Of a DNA stretch of 64,000 nucleotides, positions 37,348-47,459 are shown in pieces. The notes beneath the pieces were generated by a model. It was given only the letters and a program-made list of their open reading frames with translations, had not been told where the DNA came from and searched no databases. This stretch comes from Larimichthys crocea. Lineage: Eukaryota > Chordata > Actinopteri > Sciaenidae. The DNA is taken from contig NC_040016.1 of the NCBI RefSeq assembly GCF_000972845.2, positions 21,496,807-21,560,806 on the forward strand, written 5' to 3'. Within the stretch, counting starts at the first letter, position 1. Every line of letters begins with the position of its first letter. A program made the position numbers and the translations under genes.

Positions 37348-40300
37348 ATCAGTCAGCACACAGCCAACAGAGGCCACTCATCCAAATTAATGTCCTTCAA
37401 CGTCATTGGCCATCTGTGTGTCTGTGTGTATGTGTGTGTAAGTGTGTGTGTGTGTGTGTGTGTGTGCGTATGGGTCTTGTGAACAGTCTGCATGTCTTTG
37501 TGTGCATGTGTGAACTATTTCACCATCGCATCGAGTCCTTTTAATCACTCCGCGTAATTAGCAGCCGCCGAGCTACATCTACATCTCTACGACGCGCACA
37601 CACACACAAACACACACACGCTCGCTCGCGTGTATCACATGGTACAGTGCTGATCAAACAAACACATGCGTCCTCCTCCATGATGTCATTCCTTGTGCTC
37701 GTTTGCTGACCTCGGCTGACCTCGCATGGTCTGTTTACATTGACAGTTGATCCTTTTAAAGCGTACACGACATGCACATACATATTTTCACCGGACACGT
37801 GATGAATCCAAGAGGGAGAACAAAGTCGTTGGAGAGATTGAAGTAAGAAGTTTAGCATCAAGGTAATATGACTTCCAACCAGTGTCATTAAACTCTGAAA
37901 TATTGGATTGATTAAGCAACGCTAATGACAGATTGATGTTTATTAGTGACGAGTGCCCACGACATGAGTCAACTATTATTTTTATTATTCATCTTCTGCC
38001 CTTTTTCGTCATTTAATGCGGCCCGCAGCAGTGAGAGGACCCCAACAAATTATATATCAAAACGTGCATTTTTGATCCCGAATCCCGCGCTATTACTTTT
38101 CTTATAGGAATGAATGGGAAACCCTGAAAAAAAAAAAAATAATCGGGGGAGACATTTTCAACAATGAACTGCTCTGGCATACTTTCATCGAGAGATTTCA
38201 TTTAAACTTTAAAATGTAGGTACTCTTGCCTTCTCCTCAGGGATTCACTTCACTCATCGACAGCTTTTACCGTTTTTAAACTATCAAGGCTTAAAGTTGA
38301 GCAGGTTTTTAAATTTCTGGGTTTATAACGGGTGTGTATTGCGCAGAATGTTTGAGCTAGAGTGGATGACATCATCAGCTAGAGTGAGGAGCAGAGAGAA
38401 AAATCAGTGAAAAAATAAAACGTATTCGACTACCGTGGCCTCAAATGCCCCACTACAGACATGATTTATACATAGAAACGTAGGAAAATTTGTCTTCTCA
38501 CTCACATTCGTCTGCTAAAGCTGTCAGCCTTATAGTTTTGGCGTAACACACAAAGATGCGCCACCAACACCCATCCACAGCCTCATAGACTGCCATGTTA
38601 AAAAGGCGGGAACATTTCTGGAGGAAAGCAGAAGTAACGCTTCTTTGAATCGCTCTAAAGGTCACATTTCTTCACTTTATCAACACAAAATAACTATGTA
38701 GACGTTCAGGAAGGGCTCAGGATGCTCCCAGTGATTTCGGTTCAATGACTGGAAATACGGTTTGGCCAGAAATCCTTCCTGTTCGAGGGGTGGTCTCAGC
38801 ATTTTCTCTCTCTCTCTGTCAGCATTTCCAACTGACATTCTAACAGGTGCAGTAACTGCTCTGCTGATTAGGGCCGGCAGGCAGAAGCCCAGCGGCGGCC
38901 ATTTTAGCAGTTATTGGCACTTAATTTGAACTCGTCTGTCTAAAATGACAGAGACAGCAGAGCAGCTAGCGCGTTAGCTGTAAAGACATGCTAATTGCTA
39001 ACATTAGCGGCCAATGAGTGCTAGCCACTAAGAATTAAATACATGTTAATTGTAACATACTAAGACCCCCGGCAACAGCCCACTCGTCACTCTCAAAAGT
39101 TCTGCAGGAAATTTCTCGTTATAAATAAATAGCTTCTGAGTTTGATGTAATGATTGACCTGTTCGTTCCAGTTTGGGTCAGTATTGAAGGATTATAATCC
39201 AGTCCCACATTTACATTACTCCAACTGCCTGAATATAGTAGTTACATTGTAATTCAGGGCCCGACTTCTTCACAACACCAGATGTTTTTTTAAGACTAGA
39301 CGAATGGGAGAAATGATAAAAACAGAACTGGTCAAAAAAAAAAAAAAAAAAAACCCACAAGCAAATGGCAAAACTGCAATGTGCTTTGAGCGAGAGAGTA
39401 GCAATCATTCTATAATCCACTTCATCAGGTTTTTAATACCGAGCCGCAGCTCTCCATGCACCATCTCATCCAAATTTAGCGTTCTTCTTTCACTTTTCCA
39501 TGTGGAACTCTTTCTGATGAATGTCTGTTTCTGTTTTGGTAGAACGTGTCAAGAGCTGGGATTTTGGCAGTTGCCAAGCGACGTGACTCTAATAATAGTC
39601 TACCTATTGCTTCGAGTATTTTCAATGCATTTCATCAGTCATTCAATACGTGCTTCTTGGGTGCCAAGAATGTTCTGACGTTATTTCCGTAGAAACAGTT
39701 GTTATGTGTGGGGTGTCGAGTGTCGTCAATAATCTTCAAATTTGTTCCCGGCTTTAGTTGAGCTAATCACACGTTGCCAGATGATTAGACTGAATTTCTG
39801 TTGTTGTGTTTGCCACTTTCAGCTTGGGTCGAGGTTATTTTGCCGTAAGCAACGGATGTACAGTATGTGTCCTGTTTACGTCATTTTCAGTTTGCACAGC
39901 AGTTGCAGCTAATAGGAGCGCTTAACTTTTCAATGTCAGACAAAGAGAGAGTCATTTCTATAGGTTGGACAACCTGCACGCTTTCCCACTTTCCTCCATT
40001 TGTCTCTTTGGACCGGCTCTGACTGACTCGGTTGTTTTCATTGAAGATGAGACCATTTTCAAGCTCTGAAAAATCTGAGACCTGGGCAGCAATTTGGATG
40101 TCTGGAACTGGAGACTGTCTGGAGACTAATCACATGTCTCGATTCGCTCTCTCTTTTGTATTTTCTCATTTCATGTTTGATCAAAAGGTTTCAATAATGG
40201 AAATAAGGTAGATCTTTCTTTTCCCCTCTCTCATCTTGCCTCAATTGCTTTTATTTTTCATTCTCTCCACCCAATTTCATCCATGCTGTCTCTCCTTTTC

Positions 40301-40584
40301 CAGTCCTCCATTACTGCCTCCTCCTTTCTGTCTCACTCTCCCCTCTGTGTTGTCTTCCCTTCCTCCTATCATCACCATCTTTTTCTCTTCCATTCACATA
40401 TTGGCCTTCATTTTTTCCCTTGCCCCTTTTCTCTCGTCTTTATCATTTCATCTCTCGGCTCCTCAGATCTCGCTGCTCTGCTTCTTTTCTCCACCCTCCC
40501 TCCACCCTCTCCATCTCTCTGATGTGTTGCCGCGCTGTTACCGTAGCAACGTGTGATTTGGGACACTCTGTACGCCGTCTCGGC

Positions 40585-40634
<50 letters not shown>

Positions 40635-42442
40635 ATGTGAGACGGCGGGAAGAGGATAATGTGTCTAAAAAAAAAAAAGCAGGAACGTGTTTATGTGAAA
40701 GCGAGAGTGGCAGCATGAGTAAATAATTCAATGAAGATAACGAAAGAATAAAATTGATGAACTAGATTCAGGAACGTGATGTCGTGATCGACGGCAAAAA
40801 AATAACACTCGCAGAAGAATAGGCGTCGATGAATGAGGAGGAGGGGTGAAACGAACGGATAAGGGAACGCTTAGGAGGGAAGAGAGGAGAGAAAAGGAAG
40901 GAAATATGATTGAATAAGGAAGGAAAGAAGAGCGTGGATGGCCAAAACAAGACAATGTCTCGTCATCTGAACATCTGAAGTAAAAATCAGGGAAGACGTT
41001 GAAGGACTCCGAATGTGCTTTCTCAGAAGAGGGAAGGTTTTCACGGGGGAAGAGGTGAGAGCTCGAGAAGGTTAAAGCAGAATAGAGGCCTCAGTGTGTT
41101 GGTGTACCAGCGCAGGCCTGGTTGCCTGGTAACAGTTGCAGGGTAAAGTCTGATTGGAGGAGTGTGGTGTGACTCAGCCTTATGTTGCACAGCCATTCCT
41201 CTGTGAAAAGCATCAGACTTCTGGAAAAATCTAAAGCCAGTAACTTGAACAGGAAAAACAGCTGGTGACACTGTCAGAGTCAGAGTCAGTGGACGGAGCT
41301 GACCACGACAACGTTTGCTGTATTGGCAGCGAAGTGCGTACTGTAAACAATAAAGCATGATTGTAATATTTACTGTATATAATGTGAATGTAACATCATG
41401 TATATCATGTGACTTCACCAAGGCATGGCTCAGGAGGTAGAGCTTTATATTAATCGGGATGGTTCCTTGATGATTGAAGTGTCCTTGAGCGAGACACTGA
41501 ACACGTTGTATGAATGTCTTTGAGTAGTAGTCTAAAAACTTAAGGACTGAAACAGCTTTCTTTCTTTCTTTCTTGGGGAAGGTTTTGCCTGCCTCAAAGA
41601 GCAAAACACGTCTTCGTATAACCTCTACACCATTTGATTTTGGTCTTTTGGGGAACAGATTGTTGTTGTACCCCTTATCTTTACTGTCTTATACCATGTG
41701 AGTTCCAGCTGGATCTTAATGTGTTTAGGTTGTTGTTTTCCCTTGTGAATGTTAACCTCAGGTTCAGAATTAGACTCTGTAACGCTGAGAGTCGTTTCCA
41801 GACCCCCATGAGACAAGACACACCTGGGATACTGTTAACGAGGGTATATACATCCACCAACCACTCCAACATCCAAACCTGTTATTCCCCCCCCTGCTAT
41901 AGTCGACCATTTGTGTTGTGACTGATGTTTTAACCAACATATCGGGTCATCTATTCAAGGGGAAGGGGCTACATACCAGTAAAGATGGGGCAGAGCTTCT
42001 CCCAGCAGGTGATGCCACCCTCAGAGGTGAACTGACCCAAGGCGACCTCCAGGAAGAAGACTGGCAGACCTCCGCCAAACAGGAAGATGAAGTAGGGGAT
42101 GAGAAATGCACCTGAGTGGAAGGAAGGAAGGGTCAATAGTTAAAACAATAGTCAAGGTAAAAACATAAAAAAACAGCATGTTAATAAATGGTTGTGATAT
42201 TTTCATGCCTTACCTCCACCATTCTTATAGCAGAGGTACGGGAAACGCCAGACGTTCCCTAAACCAACAAAGCCGCCAGCCACAGACAGAACAAAGTCCA
42301 GCTTGCTGGCCCACTTCTCCCGCTGGGGGTGTTTGCCCTCTGCCTCATCTTCAGGCCGGGTGCCAGGGCTCTTGCCAGGAGATGGCTTCAGAGTGTCCTT
42401 ATGAAAATCCTTCAGGCACTGAAGTTTCTCTTTTTGAGCCAT
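23961..42442 (-). CDS. slc6a6: Sodium/chloride-dependent taurine transporter (spliced, 14 coding exons)
   Basis: The product is a 12-helix SLC6 plasma-membrane transporter that imports taurine with Na+ and Cl-. Joined exons give 1878 nt, or 625 residues, against 620 in human SLC6A6. The N-terminus ([16 protein letters not shown]) and C-terminus (THTIVETMM) closely match the taurine transporter and not the creatine, GABA or betaine members. TM1 holds N63, W65 and R66 of the family GNVWRFPY motif. Extracellular loop 2 has the C162/C171 pair and three N-glycosylation sequons (N179, N187, N190). TM6 has Q297 and S301 of the chloride site. TM8 has D401 and S402 of the second sodium site. ATG 42442-42440 has A at -3 and G at +4. 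Introns reach 6-8 kb near the 5' end. All junctions are GT-AG. I cannot tell whether this is the a or b teleost duplicate. Confidence 0.95.
24220..24390 (-). CDS. slc6a6: slc6a6 coding exon 13, residues 518-574
   Basis: It encodes the end of TM11, the loop [19 protein letters not shown] and TM12, ending DGPLIE. Acceptor CTCTCCAG/GGC; donor GAG/GTGGG. 171 bp, phase 0 at both ends. Confidence 0.95.
24745..24845 (-). CDS. slc6a6: slc6a6 coding exon 12, residues 484-517
   Basis: It encodes [19 protein letters not shown] and the start of TM11. The first codon is split as G/GC with the preceding exon. Acceptor TTCACAG/GC; donor ATG/GTAAGA. Confidence 0.95.
25022..25105. repeat. Exact 42 bp tandem duplication in an intron
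   Basis: Two identical adjacent 42 bp units (25022-25063 and 25064-25105) beginning GTATGCTTTATAAAG lie in the intron between coding exons 11 and 12. Confidence 0.9.
25373..25475 (-). CDS. slc6a6: slc6a6 coding exon 11, residues 450-483
   Basis: It encodes TM10, [16 protein letters not shown], a hallmark of SLC6 members. Acceptor CTCTGCAG/GGT; donor TATG/GTGAGT. Confidence 0.95.
26256..26742. mobile_element. Mariner/pogo-type MITE
   Basis: The left end CAGTCGTCCCTCGCTATAAA and the right end, which in reverse complement begins CAGTGGTCCCTCGTTTATCG, are terminal inverted repeats of the pogo/Tigger type. Both ends are flanked by TA, the mariner target duplication (26254-26255 and 26743-26744). 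The 487 bp interior has no transposase, so it is a non-autonomous copy. It lies in an slc6a6 intron. Confidence 0.8.
26839..27015 (+). repeat. Interspersed repeat family A, copy 2
   Basis: It begins CATAGACTGTATAAAACATG and then shares GGGGAAATTAGCTACAGAGA and AACATGGGGACTTATGGAGA with the copy at 16538-16830. It lies just after the MITE. Confidence 0.7.
27849..27986 (-). CDS. slc6a6: slc6a6 coding exon 10, residues 404-449
   Basis: It encodes [20 protein letters not shown] and TM9 through LGLTMVTK. Acceptor CGCTGCAG/TTT; donor AAG/GTAACA. 138 bp, phase 0. Confidence 0.95.
28636..28748 (-). CDS. slc6a6: slc6a6 coding exon 9, residues 366-403
   Basis: It encodes [16 protein letters not shown] and TM8 ending [10 protein letters not shown]401 and S402 match the family second sodium site. 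Acceptor CTCTGCAG/GT; donor CAG/GTGAGT. Confidence 0.95.
28937..28965. repeat. (TG)n microsatellite
   Basis: Pure TG dinucleotide tract in an slc6a6 intron. Confidence 0.9.
31348..31472 (-). CDS. slc6a6: slc6a6 coding exon 8, residues 324-365
   Basis: It encodes TM7 ([20 protein letters not shown]) and the EL4 region [16 protein letters not shown]. Acceptor TGACATAG/G; donor TCAG/GTACGA. Confidence 0.95.
31582..31685 (-). CDS. slc6a6: slc6a6 coding exon 7, residues 290-323
   Basis: It encodes TM6, [20 protein letters not shown], with Q297 and S301 at the chloride-coordinating positions. Acceptor CATTGCAG/GTG; donor ACAG/GTGAGT. Confidence 0.95.
32352..32486 (-). CDS. slc6a6: slc6a6 coding exon 6, residues 245-289
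   Basis: It encodes TM5 and the loop [20 protein letters not shown] to [11 protein letters not shown]. Acceptor CGCTCAG/GTG; donor GAG/GTAGGT. 135 bp, phase 0. Confidence 0.95.
33961..34093 (-). CDS. slc6a6: slc6a6 coding exon 5, residues 200-244
   Basis: It encodes [18 protein letters not shown] and TM4 through [12 protein letters not shown]. Acceptor TGTTTACAG/A; donor AAG/GTAAAT. Confidence 0.95.
34556..34701 (-). CDS. slc6a6: slc6a6 coding exon 4, residues 152-199
   Basis: It encodes extracellular loop 2: [20 protein letters not shown], three N-glycosylation sequons and SPVTEFW. I chose the acceptor TTTGTAG/TGTTTT at 34701 because CFQPELPW matches the length of other taurine transporters. 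A second in-frame acceptor 9 nt inward (end at 34692) would remove CFQ. Donor GGGA/GTGAGT. Confidence 0.92.
35456..35489. repeat. Perfect 34 bp hairpin palindrome
   Basis: GGTGCCCTTTGACTCC, then TT, then its exact reverse complement: a 16 bp stem with a 2-nt loop, in an slc6a6 intron about 380 bp from coding exon 3. Confidence 0.9.
35869..35957 (-). CDS. slc6a6: slc6a6 coding exon 3, residues 122-151
   Basis: It encodes TM3, [20 protein letters not shown] through YYLFQ. Acceptor CTCTCCAG/GT; donor CAG/GTAGGT. Confidence 0.95.
37071..37467. repeat. Cluster of three (GT)n tracts
   Basis: GT tracts lie at about 37071-37129, 37292-37344 and 37414-37467 in the 6 kb intron between coding exons 2 and 3. 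The Cys-Val open frames over them are not genes. Confidence 0.9.
40210..40520. repeat. Pyrimidine-rich tract in an intron
   Basis: About 300 bp strongly enriched for C and T on the plus strand (so purine-rich in the slc6a6 transcript). A (GT)n tract follows at 40585-40633 and a purine-rich stretch at about 40850-40930. Confidence 0.7.
41424..41528 (+). repeat. tRNA-derived SINE fragment
   Basis: GGCTCAGGAGGTAGAGC resembles a tRNA A-box/D-arm, and GAAGTGTCCTTGAGCGAGAC is the body typical of a common teleost SINE. The B-box region between them is deleted. Confidence 0.55.
41977..42111 (-). CDS. slc6a6: slc6a6 coding exon 2, residues 77-121
   Basis: It encodes TM2 ([20 protein letters not shown]) and [20 protein letters not shown]. 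Acceptor CCACTCAG/GT; donor ACTG/GTATGT. Confidence 0.95.
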
Positions 42443-42443
42443 T
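42214..42443 (-). CDS. slc6a6: slc6a6 first coding exon, residues 1-76
   Basis: It encodes the cytoplasmic N-terminus and TM1 ([14 protein letters not shown]). The acceptor TTTCTACAG lies one base before the ATG (coding part 42214-42442), so the 5' UTR must come from an upstream exon. Donor GGAG/GTAAGG. Confidence 0.95.
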
Positions 42444-44031
42444 CTGTAGAAACAAAAGAAAGAATTGGCTGAAATTAATCCACTGACAGCATCCTTTACC
42501 ATTAAGCAACCACTTAATAGTGTCTGGCTACCTGGCAAAGTGGCTGGTAGACCAACTCAGGAGCCACAACCCAAGTGTTTGCAGCATTGAGATGTTGGTA
42601 GTAGTTTCTCAGTCTTTGTTACCCAACTGAAATGAACTAGGCTTTAACGTGCGCTCTAAAGAGGAGAGTTCAAACTAGGTGCTCTTCCAAGTGGTAATAA
42701 ATGCTCTTTGGATTTTTAAACAATGTCTTGCTTGAGTGTGGCGTCTCATTTTATACCCTGTTCAACTGCAAGCCATCAGTACAATGGAGGCACTAAATGG
42801 AAACTGACCGAGATAAAATAAGCTTCCCAAAATTATGTAAACTGTTTGTGCATCACAAGATCATTACCTAACCACAAATACACTCCTTGAGTCACTGGTC
42901 ATTTCATTGGTGTGGATGTAGGCTGCAGTGATATTCTTTCGTTTTGTTTTATGATATTACAAATCTGACAATGTTGCTATCGTCAAGGCCAACACAAACT
43001 TTTAAAAAATACAAAACCACGAGCAGTGATTTATGTTCAACTCACTTCTCTCTATGGATGTAATTACACCTAATGTGTCTTTTTTTTTTGTTTCCTTCCC
43101 CCTGCCGCATTAGAAAAGCTTTGTGGATTTTTTTTTTTTTGTACTTGGCTCATTTAAATGTTTGTACTTCTCCATCTGGTTATTTTGTTCCAGCTCTGAT
43201 CAAATGGAGACTCTGTGATCTGGCCAAATGAACTAAACTAAAGAAGGGACACAGAACAGTGATACTGAATACCAGTCGAAATTTGGCACCAGACTAGGGT
43301 TGGGTTCCGATAGTCCGTTCCATTTTGGATGTGGTTCAGAGTCCTTGGTGTCAAAGGTAAAAAAACGGTTTAGCAACAGGGCAAAACACACTAATGTCTA
43401 CACTCATGCACAAACCCTTAATTCTGTGCCATAATGTAAACCAGGGTTTAAGTCAGTCAGTTTTGTATCTGCATATTTGTGCAAAATTATAATAGAGATG
43501 AAACAGAAGCACTTCCTCCTCTGCCCTTCCGTGCTTTTAAATGCGACTTTGTGATTGGTCTGATGTCTCAGCAGTCTGATCGGGGCCACAGTGACACAAC
43601 CAAAGCTGTAAATTTCCACCTGACATTGGCCATGAGACACAGCGAGAGAGAGAGCGAGAGAGAGCGAGAGAGACTTAGCAGTCAGCAGATGTCTGTCACT
43701 GTGGAAAAAATGTCATGTCTTTATCTCTTTCCATCTGTCAGGCTGCTGTGCCTTCAGTTTCTCTTTGTCGCTCATTTATTCATTCTCTGTCTCTGTCTTT
43801 GTACGAGATGTTCACACAGGTCGGGGGGTCAAGGACAGGACTACGTTTACCCAGCATGATATGAAGATGACACGATTCTTCCAGTGAGGAAATATTTACC
43901 GTTGAAATTGCTAATCTAGATCAGCATAAAGATGAAAGTCGGAAATAGAAAAGGGGAGAAAAAAAATGTGACATTTATGGATTCAACTGCTCGACATTTT
44001 CCTTTGTGTTTGCTCTCAAACTACTTTTTCT

Positions 44032-44032
44032 A

Positions 44033-44074
<42 letters not shown>

Positions 44075-44201
44075 TTCTCTAGCACATCTAAGATCCCTCC
44101 GACAAGTTAATGATTTCAAACACACACACATTATCTTCATGACTAACTTCCTCGGCAGTTAATTAATAACGCTAAGAGGAAACTGAAAGTACCAGCTTTG
44201 A

Positions 44202-44247
<46 letters not shown>
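44032..44247. repeat. (GT)n(AT)n and (TG)n microsatellites
   Basis: GT-AT compound tract at about 44032-44074 and a TG tract at 44203-44247, in the first intron of slc6a6. Another TG tract lies at 45214-45249. Confidence 0.9.
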
Positions 44248-44249
<2 letters not shown>

Positions 44250-45211
44250 CCTGCTCGGACAGACAATGGACTCCATTATGTCTGCAACAAACTGTTAACT
44301 GCAATAGATAGTAATGGCCACCACTGATATTCATATTACTTCCAGTATGGAAGTGGATTGAGACATATGTTCTTCTGCTCTTTGCCCACAGAGAACAGAA
44401 TAACAAAGACTTTGTTTACAGGGGAAGGATTTGAATCTATCACATGATGTAAATACATTATTATTGGTGCTAGGTCATTGCTATGCTGACCATAATGATG
44501 ACACATGTATTTAATCTAATGTCTTGTTTAAACAAGACACTGGCTGCTACTGTATGCATGCTTTTTAAGGACAGCATGCTTCTCTTAGTGCTAACAAGAA
44601 GACCTTGAGTCGCCCAGTTATCTGTTGACGAGTCAGTGCATAAGCACTTGAACATCTATGACCCATGGTCATGTCCTAAAAAATAAGATCATAGACACAG
44701 CTGGCTGACAACAGCTGCTCCTTTGCCTTGAAAGGAGTCAGCTGAGGTTGCTCCAGCGTCTGATTTGGATGCCTCCCGGACACTTCCTTGACACCTTAAG
44801 AGCCCTCCCGGGAAGAGCTGGAGGATGTGCCTGAGGAGGAGGACACATGCCCAGACACATGCTGCCATGGCTAATCAGCCAAAGAAAAGAGAGAGTGCCA
44901 CCTAGAGAAGCTCCATAAATTACAGGACGTCGCCATGCGGTTTTTAAAGATTGATTACAAGACGAGAGGTTTGCAGACTCACGTTTCAAGTAAAGAGAGC
45001 CGCCTTCGGTAAGTTATGAAGGCGCTGAAAGTTGGAGTTACTGTCCAGATTCTCAGATGACAGCACTGATATATCAGCAGGAGATGTTGTTGTTGCCTAT
45101 AAAGCAACCTCTAGAGAGCGATACTGGCCGTGGGAACCACAATGAACTGTGGGACGATTTAAGGCTCAGGCCAAAATCTCTGTGTAAAACATAGAGACTC
45201 ATTGTCTGGTG

Positions 45212-45249
<38 letters not shown>

Positions 45250-45369
45250 TAGCTGGACCCAGAGTCATGTAGTGACTTCAGAACCTAGCCAGCACTACAT
45301 ACACACTCACTAACCACTTACATAACACACTCTCCTATTTTAAGACCATGTACATTTCCACTGGGCTGA

Positions 45370-45790
45370 CCGCCTATTAAATCCCCTCCTCTCTTCTCTC
45401 CTCCCTCCTCCATCCTCCTCTGCTCCACATTTCTTTCACTCCCTCTCCTCCCAATTTTTTTTCACTCCCAATCTCCTCCTTCACCTTTCTTTTCTGTCCT
45501 TTCCCCCAGTTTCTGTCGTTCCACCTCAGCATCTTACTTCTCCTCTTTGATCGCTTCCCAGTTCTCCTGAAATTTCCTCCATGCGTCTCGAACCCCCCCC
45601 ATGTTCTCTCCTCCTCCTTCTTGTCCCTCCCTTTCCAACTAATTTACTGTCCCTCTTCTCCTGTCCTCCTCCAACTCTTTCCTCTGGTGTTTTCAACCTT
45701 TCTGTCCATCTCTTACGTCCTCCTTCTCCTATCCTAACTCTCATTGTCCATCTCTTACGTCCTCCTTCTCCTATCCTAACTCTCATTTTA
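45370..45790. repeat. Long polypyrimidine tract with 42 bp duplication
   Basis: About 420 bp of CT-rich plus-strand sequence in intron 1. It includes two adjacent identical 42 bp units (45703-45744 and 45745-45786). Confidence 0.8.
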
Positions 45791-46860
45791 TACTCATCAT
45801 GCTGCCTCGTACCTCCTTGTCCCTCTTACTGTAAGAAGTTATTCTGCGTATGACTGTGTGAGAGAAAAGAAAGAAACAAGGGGAATGAAACAAGAGAAAG
45901 CACTGAGAAAAGTTACCTGAGAAAAAGAGAGGAACATGAGGGGGAGTCAAAAGAAAAAGAAAAAGACAGGGGTGTCGAGATACGGTGACAAAAATAACTG
46001 ACATACAGATAAAAAGCAAGTGAGCAAGATTAAAGGCAGCGCTGAACAGAGACGAAACATTAAATGTGACAAAGAATATCAGGAATGGGTGTTAATCTGA
46101 CGGAGATACAAAGAGTGCAACAGAGATACCGGGAAATATTTAGAAGTTAGATAAGACTTTGTTTTTTATTTAACTAGAGTCAACAGTCATTATTGATTTT
46201 GGGGTTTTTTTTTGGTAGGTTTCTGTTCTTCATTCATGTACCGGTTACAGCAGTTCAGTAAGCTTCAGCATACACACCGTCTGTGCCAGAGATTATTGTG
46301 CATATCACAGTCGGTATCAGTATCACAGTTCTAAACTTTCCAAAAAACCTTGGGTTATGTTGGTGGTTCAGAGGAGGTTTGTCCTGACAGAGGTCGCTGC
46401 TCTTATCCCGAGTGAGTCAGTTTAGCACTAAGCCAGGGCTTATCATGAATTATGTGCTTCCTGCAAGAAAATGCCAGCTTTTATCATTTTAACCCTGCGT
46501 TCACCAGCCTGCGAGCCAGACGAATCTGCAAGCTCATGGTTTATTTGCTCTCGCAGATGCGTCTGGTTCTTCTTGTTCAGGCAGATTTCCAGCCGACTTG
46601 GCCCGAGTCGGACCGTTTATCTAATATGGGGTGTGTTACATATGATGAGGCATGTTCACGAACAACAAAGACTTCCTCTGATGTGCAACGTTGTGTTCAA
46701 TCTGCTATCCCATCAGTATTACATTCTCTAACCGCACTCAAACAATGAGAAAGGTATGTTTAAATAGACACCATGCTGTGTAGTTCACCGTCAGATTGAC
46801 TGACAGTAACAATAACAGTTACATCCGTCCACGCGTGTTCAGCACTATTGTAAAAAAACA

Positions 46861-47107
46861 GCTTTGTTACTTTGGCGTCATCTAGGGGCAGCATGGGGAA
46901 TGATGTGCTGCCAAAAACTGCACTTCCTCAAATGGCCACATGAGGCTGGCTCTAGAACGAGTCAATCTCAATGAGACTCCATGTTAAAATGTCCAACGTC
47001 ACAGCAGGAATAAACAGTTTTGGATTAGCCAGGAGCCGGCAGAGGCACAACGACCTGAGGGTACTACTACTGACGGATATTACGTCCATGTTTTATACTG
47101 TCTATGA
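46861..47107 (-). repeat. Interspersed repeat family A, copy 3 (reverse)
   Basis: On the minus strand it begins CATAGACAGTATAAAACATG, has AACATGGAGTCTCATTGAGA and ends with a gene-like GCCAAAGTAAC. It is the same family as the copies at 16538 and 26839. Confidence 0.65.
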
Positions 47108-47190
47108 CAATTTGCGACTACTCGTCATAGGATTTTCTCATTTTGGAAAGATGCTATGACCAAACAACAGTCGTACACATTGTAACTTCT

Positions 47191-47313
47191 GCAGAAGATT
47201 GAGGGGACAGAAGGGATGACGTGCTGCAAAGGGGCAGGGGTTGGAATTGAATCTGGGCCACTGCGGTATAGACTCAGACTTGGTACATGTGGCCCATGCT
47301 ACCAGGTGAGCTT
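47191..47313 (-). repeat. tRNA-derived SINE
   Basis: On the minus strand: A-box region GCTCACCTGGTAGCATGG, core CCACATGTACCAAG, a B-box-like GATTCAATTCC, then CCCTTTGCAGCACGTCATCC, the body of a widespread teleost SINE. Its tRNA-like head is related in layout to the module of the large array. Confidence 0.6.
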
Positions 47314-47373
47314 CTGCGCAGTTCATTTCTGCAGCCGTCGTGGAACTGTTCTTCTGGTGATCCAAATTTCAAT

Positions 47374-47459
47374 GCAGTTTGTCCAACAAATCCAGCATCC
47401 ATTGGTAAACGGGACTGCAGTTTGTCCAACAAATCCAGCATCCATTGGTAAACGGGACC
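47374..47459. repeat. 43 bp tandem duplication
   Basis: Two adjacent copies (47374-47416 and 47417-47459), beginning GCAGTTTGTCCAACAAATCC and differing at the last base only. Confidence 0.9.

Noticed and set aside
37076..37544. Cys-Val repeat open frames
   Set aside because: Translations of GT microsatellites within an slc6a6 intron.
41041..41604. 187-codon minus-strand open frame
   Set aside because: It covers a SINE fragment and a TTTC microsatellite inside an intron, with no domain or conserved-looking segments.
23961..42442. Identification as creatine (SLC6A8), betaine or GABA transporter
   Set aside because: The N-terminal and C-terminal sequences and loop 2 match the taurine transporter, and the total length of 625 residues fits it.
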